Positions 11,134 through 21,590 of a DNA stretch of 64,000 bases are shown here, one piece after another (the first letter of the stretch is position 1; each line of letters starts with the position of its first letter). Made by a program: the position numbers and the translations under genes. The notes under the pieces were generated by a model. That model saw nothing but the letters and a program-made list of their open reading frames with translations. It did no database searches and had not been told where the DNA came from. The DNA comes from Brachionus plicatilis (lineage: Eukaryota; Rotifera; Eurotatoria; Ploima; Brachionidae): NCBI GenBank assembly GCA_010279815.1, contig QEOQ01000106.1:341750-405749 (forward strand), written 5' to 3'.

Positions 11134-14100
11134 ATGAAAAGGACTCCGAACAATTTTGATGCCAGGAATGGCGTGGACAGAGTGGAGGCAAAAAGTTCCA
11201 AGCGGTTCAGAAACGAGGCGACGAGTGCGCAGCCGGGCACTAGTCTGAGCGCGTGTGCCGGCTCGTTTAGTCACCTGGCCAGCAACAGTGCGTCAATGCT
11301 CGACCAGTATTCAAAGGTTTTTGCTCGCAGTGTTCGCTTTGACCACAGTTTAACTTTATTTTTAAGTGCACCAAAGCCATGTTTGATTACTTTAATGCCA
11401 ATGTACAAAGTCATGATTGCTTCAGACGCAAAATTCAACTCAAGGAAGCTCTCTATCACATGTTTAAACACGTTTTTCCATGTAATTTTTTTTTCGATTT
11501 TAAATTTAAATTAAAATTTTTTTAGAATTTAAAAAAAAAATTTTTTTTTCTAAAAATTAAATTTTTGGGCTCTTGGAAAAATTATTCGGGGTAGTTCGAA
11601 TTTTTGTGAAAAATTTTAGTTTTTTCATCAGCCATAAAAATAATGAGAAAACAGAATTAAAGTCACTTCAAATAATTTAAGATTTATTTATAAAAATTTC
11701 TATTTATTTAAAAAGTTAAAAAAAAATTTTCAAAGTCAAAGTCAAACTTGGCTCTGGACACTACAAACAAAAGTTAAGTTAAACTGAATTTTAGTTTTAG
11801 ATAATTTTCACAAATGCAAAAAATTAAGAAAATTTTCTCTCAATAAAATTGATGTTGGTTTTTTAGTTAATAAGTGATTTTTAATTTGAAAAAAGATCAA
11901 CAAAAAAGTTAGTTTTGCTTGGAGTGAATTTTTTAACTTACCCGAGTCAGGAGCAGAGAAAATGTACCTCGGACATTTTAAAGAACTTGATAATTTATGA
12001 AGACTCTTAATGTTTGTGCAAAATAATTTTAGTAACAATTTCACAGAATTAATAAAAATCCCAAAAAAAATTAGAAAATAATTAAGTTAATATTGAGCCA
12101 ATTTTTTTTATTTAAAATAAGCATTATAAGTAAAAAATACCAAAAAAATTTAATTTTTTCCGATTAACAATAAAAATAAATTTATTAAGTAAAAGAAAAC
12201 TTAAAAAAAATCTCCAAAAAAATTGAAATTTTTTTCTTAGTTCAACCATTTGGGCTCTAAGAACCTTTTTTTTCTTCATGACAGCATTACAAGTTTTACA
12301 AATATTTGCAAAAGATAAAGCTGCATCATTCTTTTTTTGTTTTTTAGATGGTTTTGGAACTGGTCTGATTCTATATCCGAGTCTTCATCAGATTCTAAAT
12401 TGATTCTTTGAATTTGCATCAATTATCACCGATCAATTCTAAAATCAAAGCTGCTCTCCACCCGTGCCCCATGAACCGACATTAATACCACATAATCCTA
12501 TCTTGTTTGCTCTTTGACTCCCAAGATTCCCGTTTATCTCACCGTTTTGCACTTTCGATTCCATTTCCTTAAAATTATCAAAAAATTCAGAATTGTTTAA
12601 AAGTCATAAGTCTCAAGTCAAGTCCAAGTCCGGAATTTTTTTTTTTTTTTTCAAAAGTCCGACCAAAGACTTTAATTTTTTTTTCCAAAAAAAACTTTTA
12701 CAAATTTTTGGTCACGTAATATGTGACCAAAAATTTTTTAGGTGATAGGTGACCAACACTGGTCACGAAATACGTGATCAAAAATTTTTTAGGTGATAGG
12801 TGACCAACACTGGTCACGAAATACGTGATCAAAATTTAGGTGAACAAAAAATGAGAAAAAAAATTTGAAATTTAAAATAAATTTATTTTGTGATCAAAAT
12901 TTTTTTTTTATGTGATCAATAAGATACTTATGTGATCAATAGAGAAAATAGGTGAACAAAAAAATAAAAAAAATTTAAGTCTTTAAAGTAAAAAAAACTA
13001 ATCTAATGTTTTCTGCTCATATGAATATTTATTCCTCTTTTTTCAAAATATTTACCACAAAACTCACATTTAACTGGATCCCGTTTATTACTTAAAGTTT
13101 GTTTAAAAGTTTCAATTTTTTATTTTGCAAAGATTTAAAATTTTGATAAGTCATTTTAATGTAATATCTTATGTAATGCTTAAGGTTCCTGATAAATTAT
13201 GTTTAAAAAAATTTTCAAAACTTAAGTGAATTTCAAATAATTTTAATTAACATTTTGTGATCAATGTTAGCATTATGTGATCAAACTAGAAATTATGCGA
13301 TCAAGGTTAGCATTAGGTGATCAATGATTTTATTAAGTCAATTTTTTTGTTCACCTAAATTTTGATCACGTATTTCGTGACCAGTGTTGGTCACCTATCA
13401 CCTAAAAAATTTTTGGTCACATAAGGGAATAGACCCGTCTTATGTTTTCATTAATTTTATTATTTTATTTGTAATATGTTCGAAAAAAAAATAAAGAGAT
13501 AAAAATATATAATTTTTGTTGATATTTTGAAAATTTGTGGTCATTTTTACTAATTTTTATTTTCAAAAAAAAATAATTGAAATTTTTAATTTTCATTTAT
13601 TTATTAAGAAAATAAAAAGAATTAATGAAAATTAAAAATTAAAATTTTTTTTTTTAAAATTACTCTAAAAAATTGACTTTCCTAGGTTTCCATAAATGCA
13701 GAATAAGAATTCGTGGCCGTAAAAGTCAAATTCAGATAGTGCTGTAATTCTGACGTACGCAAACCTGGTATTCTGAAATTCAAATTGAACAAAAATTCTT
13801 CCTTTAATGATGAATTAAAATAAAAGTAAATACAATATACTTAAAAAAATACTGCAGCATACTTAGTCGCACCTTTAATTCTCAAAATCAAAATTTTCAT
13901 TTTTTTAGTAAATTAAACCAATAATCAATTTTAATCTTATTGATATTTTATTTTTTGTCTTATTAAAACATGAAAAAAATTATTTTAAGAAAAAAAGTTG
14001 TAAATTATGTTGCAGTATTTTTTTAAGTATATTTTATTAAATTTAATTTTAATTAAAAAAAAAAAGGAAGAATTTTTGTTCATTTTGTATTTGAAATTCA

Positions 14101-15430
14101 CAATGCCGCGAACCTTAATTCACTTTTTCGGTGGTAATTTTGTGAAAAAAATTAAAAAAAAATTATCGAAAAGATTTTTGTGAATTTTTAATCAAATAAA
14201 GTGACTGAATAAAATTAAAAAAACAAAATTTAGATAAAATTAACTTTTAAAATAGAATTAAAAAATTTGTATAAATTCCACAATTTTACACAAATTTAAA
14301 AATTTAAAATAAATTTTTTTTTCAGATTTAGGAGTGTACATAGTGGGCTCGAGTGCGAACGGTTTCGGCACAAACCAGAGCGATGTGGACATATGTCTAG
14401 TTATATCACATGAAGAAGTATTCATTTATTTAATTATTTATTTTAATAAAATAGAAATTAAAAAAAACTAAAACCTAAGCTGAACCAAAAAACCGAAGCT
14501 GTTTACCTGCTGAAAATGATTGCCAAGGGACTGCGAAAAGCCTGTAAATAAAAAAAAAAAAATTTTTTTAAAAATTTTTTAAAAAATTAATTAAAGCTTT
14601 TATCAAAAACTTGATTGTCATATCGGCCAAAGTGCCGATAATAAAATTCCAAGACTCTCACAAGTAACCACCATTGTTCCAGCACCACAAATTTAATCTT
14701 CTCCTTTTAAAGCAACATTGAATGCGACCTAAACTTGAACAACCACATCGGCATTCGCAACACACATCTGCTGCGCTGCTACAGCGAACAGGACTGGCGG
14801 GTCCGACCACTAGTGCTGAACATAAAACGCTGGGCCAAATTTCACAACATCAACGACGCCTCGCACCAAACCATATCAAGCTATTCCCTCACTCTGATGA
14901 CCATTTATTACCTCCAAAGCATTTGTAAGCCACCAGTGCTGCCAGTTCTTCAAAAATTATTTCCAGACAAATTCGACGTGGACATTAGCGTCTCGGAGCT
15001 GAAGCTCAATGAAGACTTGCCCACGTTCACCTCCCAAAACAGCCAGTCGCTCGGCGACCTGTTCGCCGGCTTCCTCAACTTCTATGCCGCATTCAGCTTT
15101 GAATACTGTGTCATTTCAATTCGGACCGGTGAGGCCATACCTAAAAATTTTCTGCCCAGAGACATGTTGGAAAGTGAAAATGGAAAGTATTCCCAGTGGA
15201 AGTACATTTTGATCGAAGAGCCGTTCGACATGTCGAATACGGCGCGCAGCGTCTTCGATCATTATGTTTTTCGACAAATAGTCGGTGTTTTTAAGCAGAG
15301 CGCCGCCAAAATTGACAAGACCAAAAGCTATGAGAGCCTGTTTGCCGAAGAGTTTTACAAGCCGGCTTGCAATAGCTTTGATTTTGGCAGAAGTGGGCGC
15401 CGCGACGCCTATTCTTCAGATGAATTTTGA
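11134..15430 (+). CDS. GLD2: cytoplasmic poly(A) RNA polymerase GLD2 (TENT2)
   Basis: Six exons: 11134-11316, 11367-11481, 14326-14417, 14480-14543, 14597-14663 and 14713-15430, giving 412 residues. Introns are 50, 2844, 62, 53 and 49 nt, and all junctions keep frame. After a disordered N terminus come the pol-beta nucleotidyltransferase motif VGSSANGFG with S-D-V-D (D119, D121), the third carboxylate in ECDLNLNN (D179), the GIRNT..LLRCY region, the PAP-associated domain with NDASHQTISSYSLTLM and LGDLFAGFLNFYA, and the EEPFD..NTAR signature. GLD2 enzymes add poly(A) or single nucleotides to mRNAs and miRNAs in the cytoplasm, recruited by RNA-binding partners since they lack an RNA-recognition domain. 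This one lacks one too. The large intron 2 is packed with transposons. Confidence 0.95.
12718..13424. mobile_element. palindromic element K with GTGATCA repeats and a zinc-finger remnant
   Basis: Left arm ATGTGACCAAAAATTTTTTA, with a 51-bp unit repeated in tandem, is mirrored at the right end (13350-13424). The interior is studded with TGTGATCAA/GGTGAACAA-type heptamers in both orientations. On the minus strand (about 13003-13098) a frame reads a C2H2 finger: CEFCGKYF..IHMSRKH followed by a stop. It lies in GLD2 intron 2. The transposon class is unclear and no clean target duplication was found. Confidence 0.65.
13767..14107. mobile_element. E/M-family palindromic MITE
   Basis: Left end GGTATTCTGAAATTCAAATT and right end inverted TTTGAAATTCACAATGCC, with mirrored TTCTTCC and ACTGCAGCATA/TTGCAGTA arms. 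Flanks GCAAACCT and GCGAACCT agree at 7 of 8 bases, consistent with an old 8-bp target duplication. It sits just before exon 3 of GLD2. Confidence 0.7.
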
Positions 15431-15879
15431 ACCACATCTCAGTTTAATTTTTACCAGTACTTCCCAAAGTGTTTATTGTTAATCAGAAATTTAAATAAAA
15501 TTTATCTAATTTTTTCTTTTTTTTTTCTTCTTGGAGAGAGACATCTTTTTGGAGTGAAATTTTGAAACAAAGTTAAAAAAAAAAATCTTGAATGTTTGGC
15601 TTGTTTTAGCTTATAGATGAGAGTTTTTTGCTGGCTGTCAAATCGTGCCGTAATCTAATGAGTAAGGAAAATAAACGGGTCGGCGAAAGCTGCTCCTAAT
15701 ACAAAGCCTTGGTTTTGTATGAAAATTTTATTATTTAGAGGGTAAAGGCCGCCCTATGGCTGGACTCGTCTACTTTGCGAGATCGGCCTGATGATGTGGT
15801 CTAGCCCAATAATTAAATATTTAAAAAAAAAACAATTTTTTTTTAGTTTTGTCATTTTTTTATTTTAAAATTTAAATAT
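15431..15879. other. GLD2 3' flank and an unexplained higher-GC block
   Basis: An AATAAA at 15493-15498 probably ends the GLD2 transcript. From about 15600 to 15810 the sequence is much richer in G and C than the surrounding spacer, with segments such as GGGTCGGCGAAAGCTGC and GGCCGCCCTATGGCTGG. Stop codons interrupt all frames and no tRNA or rRNA pattern was recognised. It may be the untranslated end of a retroelement. Confidence 0.4.
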
Positions 15880-16745
15880 AACACACTTTTTTCCTAATTT
15901 ATTTTCAAAAATGTAATTTAAATTTTATAAAGAATTAATTTTATCACTAATTAAAAACTAAAAAAAAAATTAGCATAAAGATCCAATAAGTTTTTTTGAC
16001 TTGTCAAACATTTTGTATTCTTTTGCAGTTTATTTTCCTTTCGAGGAAGCAATTTTGGAACAACTTGAACTAATTAAAAACATTTTTTTTTCAATATTAA
16101 AGCTTATCAACAGGCTAGTACCCTTGTCTAAAAGACTGATTAAAACTTCATTTATCTATTCAAATTGTATAAAAAGTTAATTTCTTTAAAAAATAAAATA
16201 TTAGTTTTGATTTATTAGAAAAATTAAACATTGAAATATTTAAAACAAAACTTTTAAATTTTTTAACAAAATCTTTAAATGTTAAATTCATTTTATTGTA
16301 GATAGAAAGCTTGAATGAAGCGAATTTCAACATTGATCTCTTGATCACAAAGCTATTGATCAATCCTGAGTAAAAAAATCCAAACTTTTTTCTCCATTAT
16401 TTGATTTTGCCATTGTTTCTATTAAATTTTCGCTATTCCTTAAATTGTGTCCTAAATTTCTTGAGTAATTTTTGGATAATTTTCTTTGTATATTTTCAGG
16501 CGAGTTATGATAGTATAGTGTCTTAATTGAAAATGATAACAAACTTTTTTCTTAATTTTATTTTCAAAAATTTAATTTAAATTTTGAAAAGAATTAATTT
16601 TATCACTAATTAAAAACTAAAAAAAAAATTAGCATAAAGATCCAATAAGTTTTTTTTGACTTGTCAAACATTTTGTATTCTTTTGAAGTTTATTTTTTTT
16701 TTGAGGAAGCAATTTTGTAACAACTTGATCTAACTAAAAAAAATA
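15880..16745. repeat. about 200-bp direct repeats flanking a LINE-tail fragment
   Basis: 15880-16085 and 16550-16745 are near-identical direct repeats, both containing TTAGCATAAAGATCCAATAA and GACTTGTCAAACATTTTG. They enclose the reverse-transcriptase tail at 16160-16542. This looks like a terminal-repeat arrangement or a tandem duplication. I cannot assign a class. Confidence 0.6.
16160..16542 (-). pseudogene. retroelement reverse-transcriptase C-terminal tail, inverted copy
   Basis: Two overlapping minus-strand frames read LSFSIKTLYYHN..PE, NLRNSENLIE, NNGEKSL, then INSFVIKRSMLKFASFKLSIYN. The same order of motifs occurs on the plus strand at 17498-17932 (LSFSFKTLFCHN..PES, NLRNLIEP, NSGEKTYGFF, INSFVINRSILKYATFKLSIYN). 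A frameshift near 16360 breaks it. I infer a non-LTR retroelement ORF end from the layout; the family is not certain. Confidence 0.6.
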
Positions 16746-17497
16746 TCTGAACTGAAATATTTAAACATTAAATATTTAAAGTGAAAAAAATATTTGAAAC
16801 ATCTCACTTTTTCAATGTTAATTCAACATTGGATGCATTTTTTAATTCAAACACAAAAAATTAAACCATATATATTGCAAAATATTATTATACTTATCTA
16901 TATTTTACTTGCATAAAATTTTAAATGAATTCAATTAGATAAAATCATTGTTACTAATCATTTATTTATTACTGGTATTTTGTTCGAAATTTACTAATCG
17001 TTTGTTTTTTAATTACTGTTCATTTTTAGGTATTGTGAAGTTCAAATACAAATTGAACAAAAATTCTTTCTTTTTGATGAATTAAAATTAAATTTATGAA
17101 ATTTTTTGACATTTTTCAAACTTTTTTAAGCAACTTAGTATTGCAAGTCAGCTAAACATCTTAAATAATTTTAAGTGTATTTCTCATTAATTTTTTGTCT
17201 TAATTAAAAAATAAAAAGTAAAAGTCAAATCTGACTTCAAATTAAAAAAAAGTCCAACCAACTCTAAATTGAATCAGGAAGTAGAGAATTAGTATTTTTG
17301 ATCCATATTTGGCTTTTGAGAGTTTTCCATTTTTGAAACAAATGTTATTTTAATCTGTTTTAAATTCTTCTAAATAAAATATAAAAAAAATTAATTTTTT
17401 TTTAAGTTAAAATAAAGTCTGTTCAAAATCACGAGAATATAATTTGGAAAAAACTTAATACTTTTTTAAACATATCTAACAAATTTAAGGTAAGACC

Positions 17498-17932
17498 ATG
17501 AAAAATAAAGAGGAAATAACTAAACTGGCTAAAAGATACTATTTTTCTATTTTAAAAATGTTTAAGTTCAAGTTTGAAGCGAATAGCTTTAATGATGTTA
17601 ATAATTTTTTGGAAAAATATAGCTTATATGCTTTTCAGCAAAGATTTTTAGACAGAATGTTATCATTCTCTTTTAAGACATTATTCTGTCATAACTAGCC
17701 TGAGAGTTTAAAAGATAGGCTTATCAAAAATGACTCGAGAAATTTAAGGAACCTGATTGAACCAATGGCAATAACCAACAGTGGTGAAAAAACATATGGA
17801 TTTTTTTGTTCTAGATGGATAAATAGCTTTGTGATCAACAGATCGATTCTGAAATATGCAACATTCAAGCTATCAATTTACAACAATATCAATTTTGTAA
17901 AGTCTCAAGTTTGGACTTTAGGGAATTAAGCC
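17498..17932 (+). pseudogene. retroelement reverse-transcriptase C-terminal tail, plus-strand copy
   Basis: Continuous frame of about 145 codons broken by one TAG (after FKTLFCHN) and ending at TAA. Motif order matches the inverted copy at 16160-16542. The two copies face each other across about 950 bases of AT-rich DNA. No other part of the retroelement is recognisable nearby. Confidence 0.6.
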
Positions 17933-18378
17933 AAGAAACAAACAAAACAATTAAATTTAGTTAATAGTTTATTAAATGGAATCCGAATTATTATAACTGA
18001 AAGTAATGGTTTATTTACTGAACATAAATAGTAATTACCCTGCAGAAAATGAAAAAAACATGTTTGTAAAGAACTAGAGAAAAAGAACGAGAGAAACTGA
18101 GTGTAGTTGTGACTGGATCACAACAATTTGATCTTTATTGACTTTGTAAAAAAATTAAAAAATTTTATATAAATTTATTCTTTTTTTAATTTTATAAAAA
18201 TCATAATTTCAAATATTAAAAAAATTTATTTAAATTAGATTAGTAAAGTGTCAATCGGTCGACTACGATTAGGGCACTTGCCTATTGATTAACCTTGAAA
18301 TCGAAATTGAAATTGAATTGAAAATTAGTTAAGTTTTTTTAAGAATTTTCATATAAAAAAATCATCTAAAATCAAAAA
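17933..18378. other. intergenic, no gene seen
   Basis: AT-rich spacer downstream of the A4GALT-like gene. A short complex patch at 18240-18295 (CGGTCGACTACGATTAGG) does not fold into a tRNA and has no open frame. Confidence 0.4.
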
Positions 18379-19353
18379 CTAATCAAAGTAAAGAGAATTC
18401 CAAACTCTTCCTGCAAGCTTGTTCTCAAAATTATCTATACTCATACTTGAATGACCAGCTCCATATAAATGTAGAACAAAACAATTTTTAACTACATCCT
18501 CAATTATTGAATCATTTTTTAGGACTACACTAAATCTTCTATTCAAATGCTTATTACAAATCCAGTAATAATTTGGAATAACATTCACTATATCAAGATA
18601 ATCTTTGATAATACTTATCAACATCGTAGCTCCACCAGAGCCATATCCTTGATGTCGTGACCAATGCGACTCGAAAGTATCCAATGCTTTGCCAATAAAA
18701 GGGTGATTTTTTTCAAATGAAAGCAAACAATTGCATAAGCATGAAAAGTTTTTGGCACCCTTTGCCGAGTAAACATTTGAGCTACAAATATAACTTTTTT
18801 TGTCATCTACTCCAATATGATTTTTGTAAATTGATAAATCCCTTAAGACTATCATGTCAGTGTCTAGGTAAAGTCCGCCAAATGTATATAACAAAAACAG
18901 GCGAAGAAAATTGGATAAATGATTACTTGATACTTTTAGGTTTTTTACATTTTCTCCATTTAATATTCGAGAAGCTTTTTCTGCAAAATTCCAGCCTTTC
19001 CTGCCTTTTACAAGCTGCATTAAATTGTAGCGTACTACAAATACATTTCCACTTTTGTTCAGAGATAAAAACCAGTCTTCTTTAAGTTCATTTGAAAAAA
19101 GCATTATTTCAGCATTTGGATGAAATTTTACTACTGTTTCAAAGGCTTTTTGATAAATTAGGGAAAACGCACTTCCACGCCATATTAGAAAAATGTGAAA
19201 TTTATCAGAGGAGGGAACATGTGATAAACATGAGGATAATGAAATGTCATTTGAATCTTTTTGATCCATTCTTTTAAATAATGGCTCGTAAATAAAAAGT
19301 CCATAAATAAAAATTACAAAAGCGCACAAAACAGTCGCATTAATTTTATTCAT
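18379..19353 (-). CDS. alpha-1,4-glycosyltransferase (A4GALT/Gb3 synthase-like), type II membrane protein
   Basis: Single exon, 324 residues. Residues 7-25 form one hydrophobic signal anchor with a short cytoplasmic tail, the layout of Golgi type II glycosyltransferases. The catalytic region holds SNHLSNFLRLFLLYTFGGLYLD-type sequence with the DXD motif L-D-T-D-M (D164, D166), which binds Mn and the sugar nucleotide. A C-terminal A4GALT-conserved region follows (FE..HPF, GSGGATML, HLYGAGHSS). Family members move galactose or N-acetylglucosamine onto glycolipids or glycoproteins. Donor and acceptor cannot be read from sequence. It stands alone in a 12-kb repeat-rich region with no introns. Confidence 0.88.
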   Translation of the reverse strand: MNKINATVLCAFVIFIYGLFIYEPLFKRMDQKDSNDISLSSCLSHVPSSDKFHIFLIWRGSAFSLIYQKAFETVVKFHPNAEIMLFSNELKEDWFLSLNKSGNVFVVRYNLMQLVKGRKGWNFAEKASRILNGENVKNLKVSSNHLSNFLRLFLLYTFGGLYLDTDMIVLRDLSIYKNHIGVDDKKSYICSSNVYSAKGAKNFSCLCNCLLSFEKNHPFIGKALDTFESHWSRHQGYGSGGATMLISIIKDYLDIVNVIPNYYWICNKHLNRRFSVVLKNDSIIEDVVKNCFVLHLYGAGHSSMSIDNFENKLAGRVWNSLYFD

Positions 19354-19730
19354 CTAAAATAAATTTAATCAAAAGGTTCTTTTAAAAATTACTTAATTTT
19401 TTTCTTTTAAAAGATGCAAAAAATATTGAAAAAAGCGAAAAGTCATTGATCAATCAATTTTATTTTTAGCTTTTAATTTAAATTATTTTATATTCTAATG
19501 ATCTAATTTAAACACTAAAAATTCAAAATAACAATGATTGAATTTTAATTATTAATCGCATATATAACTATTTTCAACTTTAAATTTTAATACTATTTCT
19601 TTTATTTGAAGAAAATTCGTCAAAAAAATTTAATTTTCAAAAGGCAAATAATTAATAGATTAATTGATTATATTTGACCATCACCACTTTTGCCCAATTT
19701 ATTATCTGATTATTACTCTAGGTTCCAATA

Positions 19731-20782
19731 AAAGGACGGTTTGCACGTATTTTCACATCAAGATATTGACCTTATTTACACGTACTGATAAAAAAGAGTT
19801 CTTGTGTGTTAAAAATATGAGTTTATTTTTTTTCCAAATTGTCTCATTCCAGAGATATACGCACTCAAAGTAGGGATACTTAAAAAATACATTTTTTTTA
19901 GGCAAGAAAATCTCAAGAACTGAACACTCGACAAAATACATCAAATACAATTATGAAAGAGCATAAAGTCTAGTTTATAGTGCATTATCAAAATTTAATA
20001 AAATTTTTGTTATGAGTGAGATATTTTAATTCAAAGTTTTTGTTAGTTTTTAAACTTTGACGTTTTTTTTAAGGGTATCCCCAACCGAATTTCAAAAAAT
20101 TAAGTTCAAATTCGTATTCAGCATCTAAAAATTTACTTAGATACAAATTTTCATGATGTTATGGGAAAAATTGACTGAAAAAAATTGAATTAAATTATGA
20201 AAAAAAAAAAAAAATGCTTTTTTTTTTACTTTTTTTCATAGAAAATTTAAATTTTTTTTTTATAAACCAAACATACATATTCAAAAAAACTGATTAAAAT
20301 CATTTTTCAATATTCTAAAATCTTTTTCCTTGTTTTATTTAATTAATTTAAGAATAAAAAATGCCCAAAACTATTGAAAAGTGTGCTGAATGTGGGCTTA
20401 GGACTGATTTCTTTTAAAAGGGGAGTTATAAAAAAATATCGTCGTCGCATTAGTGAAAATCTTAAAAAATATTTTATAGCAAGAAAGAAATTAAATTTTC
20501 TATGAAAAAAAGTAAAAAAAAAAGCATTTTTATTTTTTTTTCATAATTTAATTCAATTTTTTTCAGTCAATTTTTCCCATAACATCATGAAAATTTGTAT
20601 CTAATGTATTTGTAATTAAAAATGTATTTTTTAAGTATCCCTACTTTGAGTGCGTATATCTCTGGAATGAGACAATTTGGAAAAAAAATAAACTCATATT
20701 TTTAACACACAAGAACTCTTTTTATCAGTACGTGTAAATAAGGTCAATATCTTGATGTGAAAATACGTGCAAACCGTCCTTT
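19731..20782. mobile_element. 1.05-kb fold-back element G
   Basis: Long inverted arms begin AAAGGACGGTTTGCACG and extend through TATTTTCACATCAAGATATT, GAGATATACGCACTCAAAGT and CATGATGTTATGGG to a centre near 20350. Almost the whole element folds on itself. It is flanked by ATA on both sides, a possible 3-bp target duplication as in PIF/Harbinger elements, but that is too short to be decisive. No intact ORF. Confidence 0.65.
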
Positions 20783-21014
20783 ATAAGCTTAAATTCTCGA
20801 TTTTATCCTGAATTTCTGTTTTAATTTAAAGGCTAAAATTAATTACGCTAGTTAAAAAACTCAAAATGATAGGTTAATAAAAAAATTCGCTAAGTAAAAA
20901 ATTAAATTTGCTAGGTAAGTTAAAAGCTCAGTAAGGAAGTATTTTTTGCTATGTATTTTTAATTAGTTTTTCTAGCTAAAAAACAAAAAATGCTAGGTAA
21001 ATTAGGAAAAATGC

Positions 21015-21109
21015 CAGAGTTGTTTAAAAATCCCGAAATAAAGTCCATGTTAGGTCTTTTTTTTCTTCAAGATTCCAAGTCAAAATCTTGTGACTTTTAA
21101 ATAACTCTG
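21015..21109. mobile_element. 95-bp hAT-type MITE
   Basis: Ends CAGAGTTGTTTAAAAATC and the inverted GACTTTTAAATAACTCTG. An exact 8-bp duplication AAAAATGC lies on both sides (21007-21014 and 21110-21117). CAG-type ends with 8-bp duplications are the hAT signature. Its ends match the copy at 29959-30270. Confidence 0.85.
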
Positions 21110-21359
21110 AAAAATGCTATTTAAAAAAAAAATTCGTCAGGTAAAATAAAACAATTACTAGGCAAATTAAAAAAGTTTAAAAAAAATTTAAGATTTGATT
21201 TCAATATTTGATATTAAGGTTAAAAAATTCAACTATTTTGGCTTTTACTTCGGGTGACATATTTTTTTCACTATAGTGTAAATGTGTATGCACATTGACT
21301 GATTCATAAACAGTTACTTTTAGACTTCGCTCAAATAATACAAATGTAATTTTTTTTCA

Positions 21360-21590
21360 CATTGTTTTCCCTGATTTTTGATAATTTACATCGATAATAA
21401 ACTTTTTCACCATCAGCACAAGAATTTTTTTACCATTTCGCCCAAACTATCGAATCTATTGATTGAAGATTTTCTTTAATATATATTTATGTCAAAAAGA
21501 TTTTATTTTCTTTACTATTTTTTCGACATCATTTTCACCATCACTAGTATCAATGTCACATATATGATCCGGTGAACCTCATTATTTTTT
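21360..21590 (-). pseudogene. remnant of a FLYWCH-like DNA-binding domain (MULE transposase type)
   Basis: Minus-strand pieces read NLQSIDSIVWAKW followed, after a stop, by ADGEKVYYRCKLSKIREN. The W..W spacing and the G-K-V-Y-Y-R-C core resemble FLYWCH/MULE DNA-binding domains. An upstream acidic stretch (DTSDGEND) is in another frame. Multiple stops and shifts make it a pseudogene. A related N-terminal piece lies at 58141-58310. Confidence 0.5.

Noticed and set aside
12250..12360. Minus-strand stretch reading NDAALSFANICKTCNAVMKK
   Set aside because: Too short and surrounded by stops; possibly a BED-type finger remnant but not supportable.
18240..18300. Possible tRNA-like patch
   Set aside because: No acceptor stem or T-loop GTTCRA pattern could be paired.
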